Source: Plecoglossus altivelis
Lineage: Eukaryota; Chordata; Actinopteri; Osmeriformes; Plecoglossidae
Length of the DNA: 64,000 nt
Assembly: GCA_036571765.1 (NCBI GenBank)
Contig: BROE01000023.1
Location: 6,967,551 to 7,031,550 of the forward strand
Direction: 5' to 3'
Part shown: positions 8,101 to 18,787 of the stretch, in pieces
How the letters are laid out: each line of letters opens with the position of its first letter
Position numbering within the stretch: the first letter of the stretch is position 1
The notes under the pieces: generated by a model
What the model was told of the DNA's origin: nothing
Database searches by the model: none
Seen by the model: only the letters and a program-made list of their open reading frames with translations
Program-made: the position numbers and the translations under genes

Positions 8101-11016
8101 TTCAACTTCAAGTCTTTTATTGTCAGACGCACAATAGAGGGTCAGACTGGGCTATGAAATTCTTAGGCCAAGACAACACTAAGCAACCTGGCACTAAGCA
8201 ACATGACATATGAGTACTCAGTACACAGGTCACACCTATGATAAGCCAGCATATAATGAACTCTTATTATGTTCCATATATGTTCTATGTTTGCTCTTTC
8301 CTGCCATAGTAAATTTTGTGTTTGTATATCTTGCATAGCGAATGAAACAGATTCTGACATACGAAATGCTAAGCCATACAGAATACTAAATCTGTAATAC
8401 ACATAATATCCTATACTAATCTTATAACCTAACTTCACGATGCTAAAAAGAACTTTTTGTTCCCCTCAGCACACCCTGACACCGTCAGTGTGAGAAGACG
8501 AGTTCAACTCACTTGCACGCAGGTAGACACACTGTCAGCCTGGTGCATCGGTATTAGCATGGCGGAATCATCATAGGAGAAGCGGTGATGGTGATTTTCA
8601 AGGAGCCATACAGGGGTTTTGAACCTGCAACCTTGTGATCGGCAGACGAATGCTCTATCTACTGAGCTATACCCATTGGCATTGTGATCCAGACCCCTCC
8701 CCACCCAGGTGTTGAACTGTCAGCACATGAATGCCAATCAAATACTTTGCCTTCCCTCCCTTCCGCCACCTATCAAAGTGCTAACGACCCTCCGCAGTTA
8801 ACACAAGTGTACAAATCGCTATGGAGATGAGCAAGTGGTGATCTAAACCCGAGTTTCTGTCATTTAGTATCAAAGCTGTTGTTCCTTCATGAAGTGGTCA
8901 TTGAGTGGGGACTTGTCTTCCGCTTCAGACTGCTGTCTATTGTTCATAACAGACAAGTATGAGAGCCAACTTTGAGCATATTTTCTGGGCAGAACAGACA
9001 GTTAAATTCCTGTTCATTCCAGACTGTGTCAATGCCTTTTGACCAGTCCAGATAACGAGAACACGGAGTAACTGCCGCCTTTTGACTGTTCCATCCATCT
9101 CTAACCCATGACAACGTTACACATCCGTCAAGCGGCCGTTGTCGGCAGACGTAGCGAGCCGGTGTTGCGCCGTAACGGAGCAAGCGTGAGCCTTACCGTC
9201 AGCCTCCGCAGCCTCCCTGGCCTCCCGCTCCAGCCTCTGCCGGAGCAGTTCCTGCTGTTTGGCCAGGTACTGTTTTATAAAGCTGTTCTGACTCATCTCC
9301 TCCCCGATCTGCACGGAGACACGGGACACAAACAACAACGGTCACGCGGTCGTCCAGGGAAACGACTGGCAGTTGGCGTTAGACCCTTTGCTGGAGGCGT
9401 GAAGAAGCGGGCAGGTGATGGTGGTCTGGTGCACTGTGCTGTGCACTGTGCACTGTGAACATTCTTACCTGGGAGTTGGGCTGCAGTCCAATGTGAGGAG
9501 TTGATGTTCTCTGGAGATTCTCCAACATCAGTGCCTGGGAAAACCAGAGTGCGGAAGCAAGAGAAAGTTCGAATTTATACGGATTCCAGGCGTTCCAACG
9601 CCAGAAATACAAGTGTTCTAGAACGTCAACAACACGGTGCATATTCCCTCCCAGTAATACACATAATATCCTATACTAATCTTATAACCTAACTAAACGA
9701 TTCTAAAAGAACTTTTTGTTCCCCTCAGCACACCCTGACACCGTCAGCGTGAGAAGATGAGTTCAACTCACTTGCACGCAGGTAGACACACTGTCAGCCT
9801 GGTGCATCGGTATTAGCATGGCGGAATCATCATAGGAGAAGCGCTCAAACGTACATTGTAAGTACCAGATTTATCAGTCGTGCTCTGTGACTCACTGGTG
9901 AGCAGACTACAATAAAGTCTTAACAACTGTTGACAGAAAGCTTTCGTCCCCAAACGTGGACACGGCGATGTTGCAAACAGAGAACGTTGTTGTGTAACCG
10001 AAGTTGGGAGAAGAAACATAAGGCTTTTCTGTCTAACAGTTAGCTTAAAAACACCCAGGGAACGCAAAACAGGCTGGCTAGGGTTGCACGGGTAGTAGCC
10101 GTTGGTTTTTACGCAGGATAGAAATACCACTCAGGCTGTTGTTTATCTCTTATTCAACTTGTTTAATTCCACGATTGAGAATTTGAACAAATGCATTCCT
10201 CACACTTAGAGTTAATCAGAAACGGCAGACTTTAAGCGCTAAACCCGAATTTGTCAGTTGTGATATGGAAGCTAAGAAGATATAATATCACTACCAGACA
10301 AATGAACTTTCGCAGAAGATGAAGACGAACAGATATTGCACAGTACTGTCAAATGTACAATTAAAGTCTGCGAGGAAGAGCGCGAAATATCATCCTCGAA
10401 TGTAGTTCGGGCATATTAGCTCGCTCCAGTAGTTAATGGTGCCTGCAATTAATCTAGCTCGCTCCGTGTGTGTAATGACGGGCTGGCGCGCCACCATTAC
10501 CCTGCCCCCTCCTCTCTCACTCACTCCAGGCGGAGCGCGGGCCCGACGACAGCAACTCAAATACAGTGAGGAAAATGATGGCTAGCATAGCAACACGGAG
10601 CTAGCCATTCAAAAAACACTACGCATGGGCCCGAGTAATGCCACCGAGAGCCGTTAAGTAACGTTGTGGAGAGCGAATTTGAAATAAAGTTCGAGGTATT
10701 TTAATTATATATTGGAAACAGCTATTTAATGTTCTTCGCCAACATACGGTGTGCAAACCTGCAAACGTTTTGCATTCCCGCTTTAGATTCACTGACACAC
10801 GGCCTCTAACCCCCTCTCTCGCCTCCTGCTGAACTTGACAGGTACTCGCTATTAGCATTAAACATGCACACAACTTACCCCTTTCAGTCGCTTAATAAGT
10901 GCATTTTTCTGCCCGCTTTTTGGCAAATTTCGTTGTTCCAAAGCGAGTTTTAAATCCGCCACACGAAGCGAATGTAAAGGTTTACCATCCAGCGTAACAT
11001 CTTCAAGTTCCGCCAT
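5117..11016 (-). CDS. acin1: Acinus (apoptotic chromatin condensation inducer 1), N-terminal half; 3' part outside the window
   Basis: Acinus is a nuclear SAP-domain protein of the exon-junction/ASAP complex, linked to splicing and apoptotic chromatin condensation. Five minus-strand exons read in phase: 10879-11016 (ATG, SAP domain, residues 1-46), 9469-9534, 9197-9308, 7430-7500 and 5117-7177, about 816 residues. The start MAELEDVTLDGKPLHSLRV, then PHIGLQPNSQ and the coil EEMSQNSFIKQYL match vertebrate acinus closely. The 687-codon last exon is low complexity: a run of fifteen MMGQG pentapeptides (residues about 151-230), an aspartate run, SRSSSPEPP-type Ser/Arg stretches and a Ser-rich end. 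The C-terminal RRM and RS-rich tail are not visible. Introns 1, 3 and 5 each hold a snoRNA candidate. The start sits in a CpG-rich region (about 10430-11100) that is the likely promoter. Confidence 0.92.
6868..7111 (-). repeat. In-frame 15-bp repeat encoding (MMGQG)15 in acin1
   Basis: Sixteen 15-bp units (CCATCATCCCCTGGC and close variants on the plus strand), all in frame with the acin1 exon. They encode fifteen MMGQG units and a final MMGRR. Units differ only at wobble positions, which is typical of recent slippage or unequal exchange under frame constraint. Confidence 0.95.
7276..7420. repeat. GT-rich microsatellite in acin1 intron 4
   Basis: Interrupted (TG)n/(TCTG)n tract directly beside the donor of the 71-bp exon at 7430-7500. 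Confidence 0.9.
7563..7985. repeat. 19-bp minisatellite, about 22 copies, with CRE-like core
   Basis: Tandem units of ACAGGACACCTAAGACGTC with variants GACGCC and GACATC. Those with GACGTCA carry TGACGTC, a near-consensus CREB/ATF site. It fills much of acin1 intron 3 between the exon starting at 7500 and snoRNA copy 2. There are no unique spacers, so it is not a CRISPR array. Confidence 0.95.
8395..8459. repeat. Intronic module shared by snoRNA copies 2 and 3
   Basis: The 65 bases beside snoRNA copy 2 (containing ACACATAATATCCTATACTA and CTTATAACCTAAC) recur almost unchanged at 9655-9718 beside copy 3. The duplicated unit was therefore about 190 bp and not the snoRNA alone. Copy 1 lacks this flank. 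Confidence 0.85.
8460..8581 (-). ncRNA. Box C/D snoRNA candidate, U6 A53 guide, copy 2
   Basis: It has the same 122-nt structure as copy 1: terminal stem TTCTCC/GGGGAA, box C ATGATGA, U6-complementary guide GCCATGCTAAT, D'-like CCGA and box D CTGA. It differs from copies 1 and 3 at two positions on the plus strand (GTCAGTGTGAGAAGACGAG against GTCAGCGTGAGAAGATGAG), both outside the boxes and guide. It lies in acin1 intron 3, between exons at 9197-9308 and 7430-7500. A tRNA-like sequence precedes it on the same strand, only 20-odd bases away. Confidence 0.75.
8603..8675 (-). other. tRNA-like sequence (Pol III A and B boxes), probably a SINE head
   Basis: The minus strand has a perfect A box (TAGCTCAGTAG) with D stem GCTC/GAGC and a perfect B box (GGTTCAAAACC) about 33 bases later, followed by GTATGGCTCC. 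The 5' side (GGGTATA) does not pair well with the 3' acceptor side, so a working tRNA is unlikely. A tRNA-derived SINE fragment fits better. Its position immediately upstream of snoRNA copy 2 is unusual. Confidence 0.6.
9719..9840 (-). ncRNA. Box C/D snoRNA candidate, U6 A53 guide, copy 3
   Basis: Third 122-nt copy, with stem, box C ATGATGA, guide GCCATGCTAAT, D'-like CCGA and box D CTGA identical to copy 1. It is in acin1 intron 1, with its 3' end about 185 nt upstream of the 3' splice site of exon 2 (9534). Having one snoRNA per intron in the sense orientation is the normal arrangement for vertebrate host genes, which supports function over random insertion. Confidence 0.78.
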
Positions 11017-13207
11017 TTTGCTTCCCCTCGCTCTTTCGCTCGAACTCCAACAGGCGTCGCAACGGCTTCTCCAACGTCACAGTTCGGCGATCTCCGGAGG
11101 GGGTAGTAAAGAGATCGGCTTATGTCCCTTTAATTTTTACTACAAATAGTCTCATTGGAACTTTATATTTAGGGTACAGACCTTTTTCAGTATGCGAATA
11201 ATTAAATACCTTATATCCACGTATGCAATTATGGAAACAGTTCTCAAATGTACAATATACAGTCGGAAATCAACCACACGTAAACATCAATGTAGTGGAA
11301 AATGTATTTGTGCATTTTAGAGGGGGAATAACCAACATACATCCGAACAGCATTCAGCTTCATTGCTGTGGTTACTGTCGTCAATACTGACAAACCTCAC
11401 AGAGCGATACCATAAATCCACGTAGTGTATAAATGAACGTATGAAAAACTGTCAAAAATACAATCTGATAGAAAAAAAAGAAAATTGTAGCTTAGACTGT
11501 TACTGTTCCTCTATTTTCCTTTTGAACCATGAGTTTAATTTAATTCACTGAGTGAAAACGTCCCTGGTTAAATGTGTATTTATAAAATAAACGCAACTTA
11601 AAGCCATGCAGATCAGAAAGCAATAAACGATCAATAAATATGATTATGGTTCTTATTCGTAGACGATGCTTTTACATAAGGCCAACACACATCGTGTAAG
11701 TGATCTAGTAATACTGGTACTCCACTAGGTGGCGCTGAAAGGCAAAACACTTCCCGTTCGAGTCCGGCCAGACGACTGGAATTTGGCAAAGTTGCATCTT
11801 TGTCCTCGCAAACAACCCGATCGCAAACTGACGGTCAGTTTGTAGCTTTGAGTAAACATGAGATTCTGATGTGGAAAATGTTAGACAAACAGGAGGACGG
11901 GTCACCCGCTGCGTGTGCTCCACAGAGATCATCATATAACTGATGTTGCTGAACGGTATGCAAGATTTCGTGGATGAGGAAATATATCTTTTTTCGGACT
12001 TGGACCGTTTTCTGTGTAATAAACCTCAAGCAAAAAAAATAAAAAATGGCTCAGTTCCCTGGCAGACATCTACACTGCACACCCTGGAGCAACAAGCTGT
12101 CTCTGTTAAACACCACAGACGGCACTAAATTGACTCAGGAATACCGGGAGCAACCAACATGACGATAAAAACCCGAATGAGTGTTAGAGGGCGGCAGCGT
12201 CATAATAAAATCTTGAAAACAAAGAGACAGGTGGAGACACGCTGAAGTAAGCGGACAGGTTTCTCCTTTCTGTACCGGACCGTGGGAAAGAACCCTGACG
12301 CGTCAGTTACTGTCATTTTCAGGCGGCTCAAACAACATTTACCCCAACCGCACTTATACATCATACTTCGCCCACGCGTCCCGATGAGAGAAAAGGGATC
12401 GATAGTGTAGTGACCCTTCATGACTAATACGATTCTCCTCGAAGGGGGAAATGTGTTTGCCAGCTGAAGGCTGATGTAGAATAGAAGGCATCGCATCAAC
12501 GTATAGACCTACACAAGAACTCAAGCACCATAGGTTTAGCAACCTAACAAAAGTATGTAAACACCACACCCTCCAACTCCACTCTTTAACCCCACAGCTA
12601 ACAAACGTTAGACACCATATCCATGTCCGAAACCAACACAGTTAACGTAGCTCAAAGCTCTTATCCGCGCAACACACACGCACTCAAAAGCTATAATGAG
12701 GCCCACATGCTATATGACATGAAAACATGAAGACGTAATAAATAGAGATGCATAGATGCACACAAAAGAAACAGTGAGTGTAAATAAGCAAAGAAATGAC
12801 GGTAGACGAATAGAAGAGGGCTCCCAAAGTACCTTGCCATGTGATCGAGTCACAGAGGTTTCTAGTAGAAATCAATAAGTTATCAGAGAGAAAAGAGACA
12901 AGTGTGCTTGGGCACCAAAGCACAGTGGTGAAGGAAGGCAAAACCCACACATACGCAGACACACACAAACAAATAGTGCAAACACAAACACACACGATCA
13001 AAGTGGGCGACAATTGAGGCACCGCAATCACTTCCTCAACTCAAACAAAGGTAAATTCTCCCTCAGGGTCTGTGCTTCAAACCATTCAATATCAAGACAA
13101 CACACACACACACACACACAAAGTAACAACTAAGGCATTTTTTTTTTTAAGACAAAAAAAATAGCACCGTGTAGTGTAAACAAATCTGAGAAAGAGGAAA
13201 AGACGCG
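11017..13207. other. acin1-efs intergenic region
   Basis: The first 100 bases (CpG-rich, up to about 11110) are the probable acin1 5' UTR and promoter. Beyond that the sequence is mostly AT-rich with no recognisable exon. A short (CA)n tract lies at 13102-13121 and an oligo-T/A tract at 13138-13160, which fall in the presumed efs 3' UTR. I see no other feature. Confidence 0.5.
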
Positions 13208-15998
13208 TCAAGAGATTTGGGCAAGGCGTTGGAGCAGGCCGGAGAAACCAGCTGCATGCTGGGATAGCTCGGCCACTCGGTCCACCATTTCCTGCGTGGC
13301 GGAGACTGACGGGTAATTCTGGGCGGCGCCTTTGGTCGCCACGACGACCGTCTTTAGAGCTTGGCACAGCCTCCCTCCAGAGGTTGTGACCTGTGTGAGT
13401 GAAATAAGAGATGATTTACTGAACTAACACCTTGTGTTGAATGTATGTTTATGTATTGAACACACACAAACGCACACTTCATAAGTGTGCACTCCTGTTT
13501 GCACACCAACCTTTGTTCTTAAATCAGGGGACGAGAGGAGGCGGGAGAGCGTGTCTCCGATGAACACGAGCTTGTGCGCCGTCACGATCAGACTCTTCCC
13601 CCGGGAAACGAAGACGCGCGGCGGCTGGTTCCCCTGCACGCTGCTGAACAGCAGGTCGATGGAGTCGGCCAGGCAGGAGAGATGAGCCAGACTCTGGGAG
13701 GAGTAGAACGACAGCAACTCCGAGTCCTCGAGCGAGAGAGCGACAGGGAGCGGAGGAGAGGGGCTCAGCTGGAGAGGGAGAGATGGAGGGGACGGAGAAG
13801 AGAGAAACAGGATGAAGAATCAAAACAGTACAGCTCATCTGTTATGTAGTTCTGTGGTCTCTTAACTTGTCAGTGCCAACTGAGATGGAACTATTGCATT
13901 AGTGATCATGTCCATGTTCATTGTTGTACTTGCACATGCCAATAAAGTTTTGTTTTTTAATCACTGGAAAATGAGGTGAACCAATGAAACACAGGCCAGT
14001 AAGAGTAGATTCCAGAAGCGTTTTCTGTGTATAGCGAACTCTGTTCCTTATGATGTGCTTATTCCCAGACTGAAGGATGACCTCTGCAATGTAACAACAA
14101 GTCTACAGTCCAAAGGGGTAAATATGCTTTGGACAGATGGAATTACAGGCAGAGACAGACTCTTCCCTCATCCTTATCCTACTGGGTAAATAGAAGCAGC
14201 TGATCTGTGGAGGTCGATGCTGAATAGCTTGCTGTGAGACAGCCAGGTTACCCTCAATGTTAGCGTGTGTTACACAGATGACTCCGCCAGTCAATGACAG
14301 ACAGGACAAGGCCGATTTGGAAAAACACACAGTTGTTGACTCATGAGGGGGCGTGTTTGCATGGTGAGAATGGGGACCTGTATGAACAGTGGGGAATGGA
14401 AAGTGTGAGAGTGTACGTGAAGGGTGATCATGTGTGTGTGTGTGTGTGTGTGTTACCATGGGTTCTGTCACACACACGGTGTGCCCGTTCTCTACCGGAA
14501 CTTCTGAAGGAGGCTCAGGCTTTCCCTGGGGAAGCAGGAGGACAAAACCTGGACTGTGAAGTACGACACAACCAAAAACTAAAGAAAAACGTCTTTCTCG
14601 CAAAAGACAGCCAATGAGAACTAAGCGACCCTGAGCCTCCCCCCCTCCTTACCTGTAGCTTGACGTAGCCAACGCTGTCCCCCACAGGTAAGGGGGTGGG
14701 GGTGGGGGACAGGCCGATGCCAGCGTACTCGTTCCCTGGGTCGTCCTCTTCGTCGTCATGCCCCACGGTTACCGTCACCGAGGGAACGGCGGGGGGCAGG
14801 GGGAAGGTCGGCTGGGGGGTCGGGGGTAAGGGCCTCTCCTGGATCCAGCTGCCCTTGCGGGACCCCATCCCCCCGCCTACGGGGGGCTTCACGTCCCCCA
14901 CGGGGAGGGCAGGAAGAGGCCTCCGGGACAAGGAATCCTGGGAAGGGAGACGGGGCCGGCTCTGCGTCTGCAACAGGATGGTGGTGTCCTCCAGGGCCCT
15001 CTGGACCAATGAGAGCAAGGCTTCGGGCGGGGAGGCGTGGCCACAAGCAGAAAGAGCTGGGAGGAGGTCTGAGAGGCGGGCCCAAGCCTGCTGGAGGGAC
15101 AGGGTTGGATCGCTAAACTGGCTCGCCTTCCAGACAGACAGGATCTCAGCCAATGAGGTGGCTAGGTCCCTCGAGGACACAGAAGAGGCAGAGTTGAGAA
15201 CTGATTGGACGAGGCTAGAAAGGGAGGCTCTCCATTGAACGTCGCCCGAGCCATTGCTGGACACGGACAGCCTGCGAGTGGAGGAGGAGGAGGATGAGGA
15301 AGATGGCAGGACTTCCAGAGCGAGAGCTGGGACGTCGTAGATGCCACAGTCAGGTTCCGACGAGTCGCCAGCATCTCCAGCGCTGCCATCCAGCATGGGA
15401 GATCGTTTTCCTGGACCCGGGATGGAATACACCTGGCTGTGGTGGCGCTCTTCCACAGGTAGGCTTGATGTATCTCCCGGGGCGAGGGGCAGGCCGGGCA
15501 GGGTGGGAACACTGTAGACATCCTCGTCGACCTCAAGCTCCGCGAAGACGTTAACGATGCAAGTCTTCTGCTGCAGGGGGTCGGACGACAGGTTTAACGT
15601 GATGGTTGGGACGTCGTAAACCTGGAGAAACAAACAGGGGGGGGAAAAACAGGGGAGAAAGTGAGTTGATGTGTGATACGTTTCCCCCAGGAAGGACTCA
15701 ACTATGGCTTAAAACAATGATACTTCAGTTCCAGAGAGAATTTCAGCAGGCCTGTGGCACTACCAGCAGTCCCGTTACAAAGACATGATCCACTGAAGAG
15801 TAACGGATTATTATGGGATGAAGTTGGAATGACAGCCATATTTGGGAGACATTGCAAAACATAATTCCATACAAGATATATGACACCGACTGGCTGGCTG
15901 ACTGGTTGACTGGCTGGGGAAAAAAAAGGAGCAACAGAATTCGAACCAGTCAAACAAGATAGCCTCGTGGGAAACAGGTGTGGCCAGACAGGCGACGG

Positions 15999-16045
<47 letters not shown>

Positions 16046-17916
16046 TTGGAAAACAGGGAAGCCGGCAGATGGCAGGACACCAAGAGACGCTGACCTCAGA
16101 CTCCTGGTCAGCCTGCTGGGTAAGGGTCCTGGGCGTGTTGTAGATGCTGTCGTCGTCACATAGGAGCGCTGGCTGGGCCGGGCGCTGCCACCTGCTGCTG
16201 GGAGGAGTGTCGTACACCTGGGGGGAGCAGACCAAACATGAGGCAAACACCCAGTGGGAGCTGCACACGCATTCCAAGGGTTTGTTTTTGTTGCAGGCAG
16301 TCATCCTCATCGTGCGGCTAAACCGGTTTTACTGGACGCTTTTCAAAAGCCTAAAGGACTCCCACAGATGCAGACACAATATCAACAAGCAGATCTACCT
16401 CCTCCCACAATATCTGCAGCACTTCACTCCCACATGACTCCATCCTGGCTGCTTGCTCACCTGATCACCGTCGTTGGGATCGACCTCCTCCGCCTTCCTG
16501 CTCTGCGCCACCTGACCCACGTTCTCTTCCTTCGTCCGTCCGTCTCGTCGCCCTTCATCCCTCCCCCGGGCGGGGCTGGAGGGAGCGGGCTGAGAGGTGG
16601 GCGCTGCCGAGGGCTGCTGAGGCAGGTCTTTCCTGGTCACCCCCCTGACCGGTGGAGCAGGAGGAGGAGGTTTGCGGCCAAAGTTGGGTGACGCCGGCAC
16701 CCTGGTCTGTCTAGCCAGGAGAGGTGAGCCTCTGTGGGGAAGGCCAGCTTGTGAGCTGGCGAGCGGCAATAGAGAAAACGCCTGCCCCCCCCCATGATCG
16801 TTTGAGGCCACCTTCTCTGTGGCAAGCTCAGCCAGGAGGGAGCCGGCAGCAAGCCATTTTGTGGAGAGTCCTAGTAGCCGCTTCCACAGGTGGAACTGTA
16901 CAGCCTGGGCTCTCTGGATCGTTTGACCTGCGGTGGCCCCTCGTTGTCAGCAGCGCACTGCCGCCGTACCGATGTCCAAGAACGGATAGGTCCCATCGGC
17001 GCCCCCTGTAGGGGTGTGGTACACGTCCTCGCTGGGCACCAGTGCTGCCCTAGACACGAGGAGGGAGCCTTCAGAGTGGCCTTCACTGGTACCGCTTCCC
17101 TAGGAACCAGGTAGGTGTTGTCCTCTTGGGTCTCAGCTCCAGCTCCAGACTCTCTTCCTGACGTAGCACAGAGACGGAACACAGCTCACAGCCCCCAGGT
17201 TCTCGTGCTGTGAGGCCATGTAGGGGGTTGCGTGCGGGTTGTAAGGGTGTCCGTCAGTCCTCTACCGAGAGATGGGAAACGGCCGCAGCACGCCAATCCC
17301 ATCAGACGGACCTGAGCTGGACCGGGAGCGCGGGCGTCCACCCTCGACCCGGCGAGTCTTCCCCGTGCCGAAGGCCGGCACGTGCTGCAGCTTTGGTACA
17401 GCCAATCCCCCGCCCCCTGGCGGAGGGAACGGCTACACCCCTCCCGCACATCACCACTGCGTCCCGCCCCCGCCAAGGCGGGACCCGGGGGAGAGGTAAA
17501 CCGAGTCTTCGCTGGGGGCGTCCTCGAGCGCTCAAGTTCCCCCTGGGAGGCCCGCTCTTGGGAAGAGGCGAGCGGTTCGGGGCGATGCCCTGCTCGCGCC
17601 CCGTGCACAAGACAGAGCCACCACCCGCCCCTCCGCCGATGCCTCTCCAGAACCATAAGGATGTCTCCTTTCCGGAAGGCCAGCTCCTCAGGGCTCTCTG
17701 CTGCATTGTCAAACAGGGCCTTCGCCAGCACCGTCTAAGGGGTGATGGAGAGGTGGGGGGTCATTTAGGGAGTTTCTAAGACAACAACAAATAGAAACGG
17801 CTTGTACTTGTAGTAGGGAGACGAAGTTAACACCAAGTACATTGACAGGATGATTGTTCAATTGTGCCAAAGGGGAAAGCATGTGTGGGTGGGGGGATTA
17901 ACTCAAGAACAGTAGT

Positions 17917-17963
<47 letters not shown>

Positions 17964-18787
17964 CGAGAGGGAGACGGTGAGTGCCAAGGAGAGAGAGAAC
18001 AAGAGAGAGAGAGCATGACACAGAGGAGAACAAGAGAGAGCGTGACAGAAAGTGTGAGAGAGTGAAAACTAGAGAGAAAGAGAACTGGAGAGAAATAGAG
18101 AGTGAGAACTAGAGAGAAATAAAGAAAGCGAGAGTTAAGCCACAATAAGAGCAGTTTCGATGCAAATTCAAGAGAGAGACCGTGTCAGAGGCTCAGGTCA
18201 ATGATTTAAAGGGAGAAGAGGGGCAGGCCTAAATGGTAATGAGAGTGTGTAGAGGGGGAGGGGGACACATCTGTCCCTTTCTGGAGTTTAATTGCCCCCC
18301 CCCCCCCCCCCCCTCATTTTGCCCTTTTCTGAACCAAGCTCCCTGGGGAAAAGATGCTTAGAGTGAGGCTGAGCTGACTAGGTCTATTCAAGAGGGGAAC
18401 AACTGTTTCACACTAAGGGGTTTAAAACACTGATTTCGGATGATCAGATGAAACTAAATTAAGCCCCTGTTGGACTCAATTGGCTACTGAAGTTACTTCC
18501 TGAGTATCACCATAGAAACTCTCTTTCCCGCACTGAAAACGTAGCATGACGGAGAAGTGCTAATATTGCACACCACAAGGAATACCGCCCCCAAATACAA
18601 GATCCCGTCTTGTCAGACACATTATGCGCCCATTATATGCCAAATTATTGATAATAATGTCGCTATATTTGACGTAAAACAAAGCACCATTGTAATATCT
18701 ATATTCCAACAACGAGAACTCCGGTACAGATGTATAACAGCTGCTGTACAACTGTACAGTAACGGAGGTACTCACTGAAAGCGACAT
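13208..18787 (-). CDS. efs: Cas-family scaffold protein EFS/Sin, with a frame-broken central exon
   Basis: EFS is a cytoplasmic docking adaptor (SH3, YxxP substrate region, Src-binding site, C-terminal FAT-like domain) in Src-family and integrin/T-cell signalling. Clean minus-strand exons: 18776-18787 (MSLS), 16095-16217, 14653-15621, 14457-14525, 13511-13768 and 13208-13390 (stop). The SH3 begins at 17734 with LAKALFDNAAESPEELAF. Visible motifs include VYDVP, VYSVP, VYSIP, IYDVP, VYDTP, and the Src SH3 ligands RRPLPALP and ERPLPPTP. The C-terminal exons (VFVSRGKSLIVTAHKLVFIG) match the Cas-family C-terminal domain. The exon at about 16461-17734 has coding similarity in all three frames with repeated frame changes and stops, so no intact protein can be read. 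All other exons are clean, so consensus indels are likelier than a dead gene. Confidence 0.88.
15998..16044. repeat. (GT)n microsatellite in efs intron
   Basis: Uninterrupted GT tract just downstream of the 3' end of the exon at 16095-16217. Similar short GT tracts occur at 14430-14452 and 17920-17960. Confidence 0.95.
16461..17734 (-). other. efs: Frame-disrupted SH3/substrate-domain exon of efs
   Basis: From the acceptor at 17735 the SH3 reads well as far as GGWWLCLVHG, then a surplus G shifts the frame. REQGIAPNR follows in a second frame and DSVYLSPGSRLGGGG in a third. VPKLQHVPAFGTGKT, EDNTYLVPREAV and SEDVYHTPTGGADGTYPF follow, again split across frames. The donor at 16460 (GATCAG/GTGAGC) is intact. 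Cas-type YxxP motifs persisting in every frame show that selection acted recently on a full reading frame. Confidence 0.8.
18295..18313. repeat. C19 homopolymer in efs intron 1
   Basis: Nineteen consecutive C residues (G on the coding strand), following a purine-rich tract at about 17990-18130. It could form a G-quadruplex and is prone to sequencing error. Confidence 0.9.

Noticed and set aside
8603..8675. Functional tRNA gene
   Set aside because: The A and B boxes are good, but the acceptor stem does not pair and bases are missing between acceptor and D stems. It is kept as a tRNA-like element only.
8504..8704. 66-codon open frame on the minus strand
   Set aside because: It spans the tRNA-like sequence and the snoRNA candidate. 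The frame is a chance reading of non-coding elements.
4895..9840. First impression of the three 122-nt repeats as a SINE or MITE
   Set aside because: They have no A-tail, terminal repeats or target duplications. Length is exact, they share the host strand, and box C/D structure with a U6 guide is present.
11943..12128. Possible small gene on the plus strand with an acidic start
   Set aside because: It is a single short frame with no similarity, splice context or regulatory signal that I can support.
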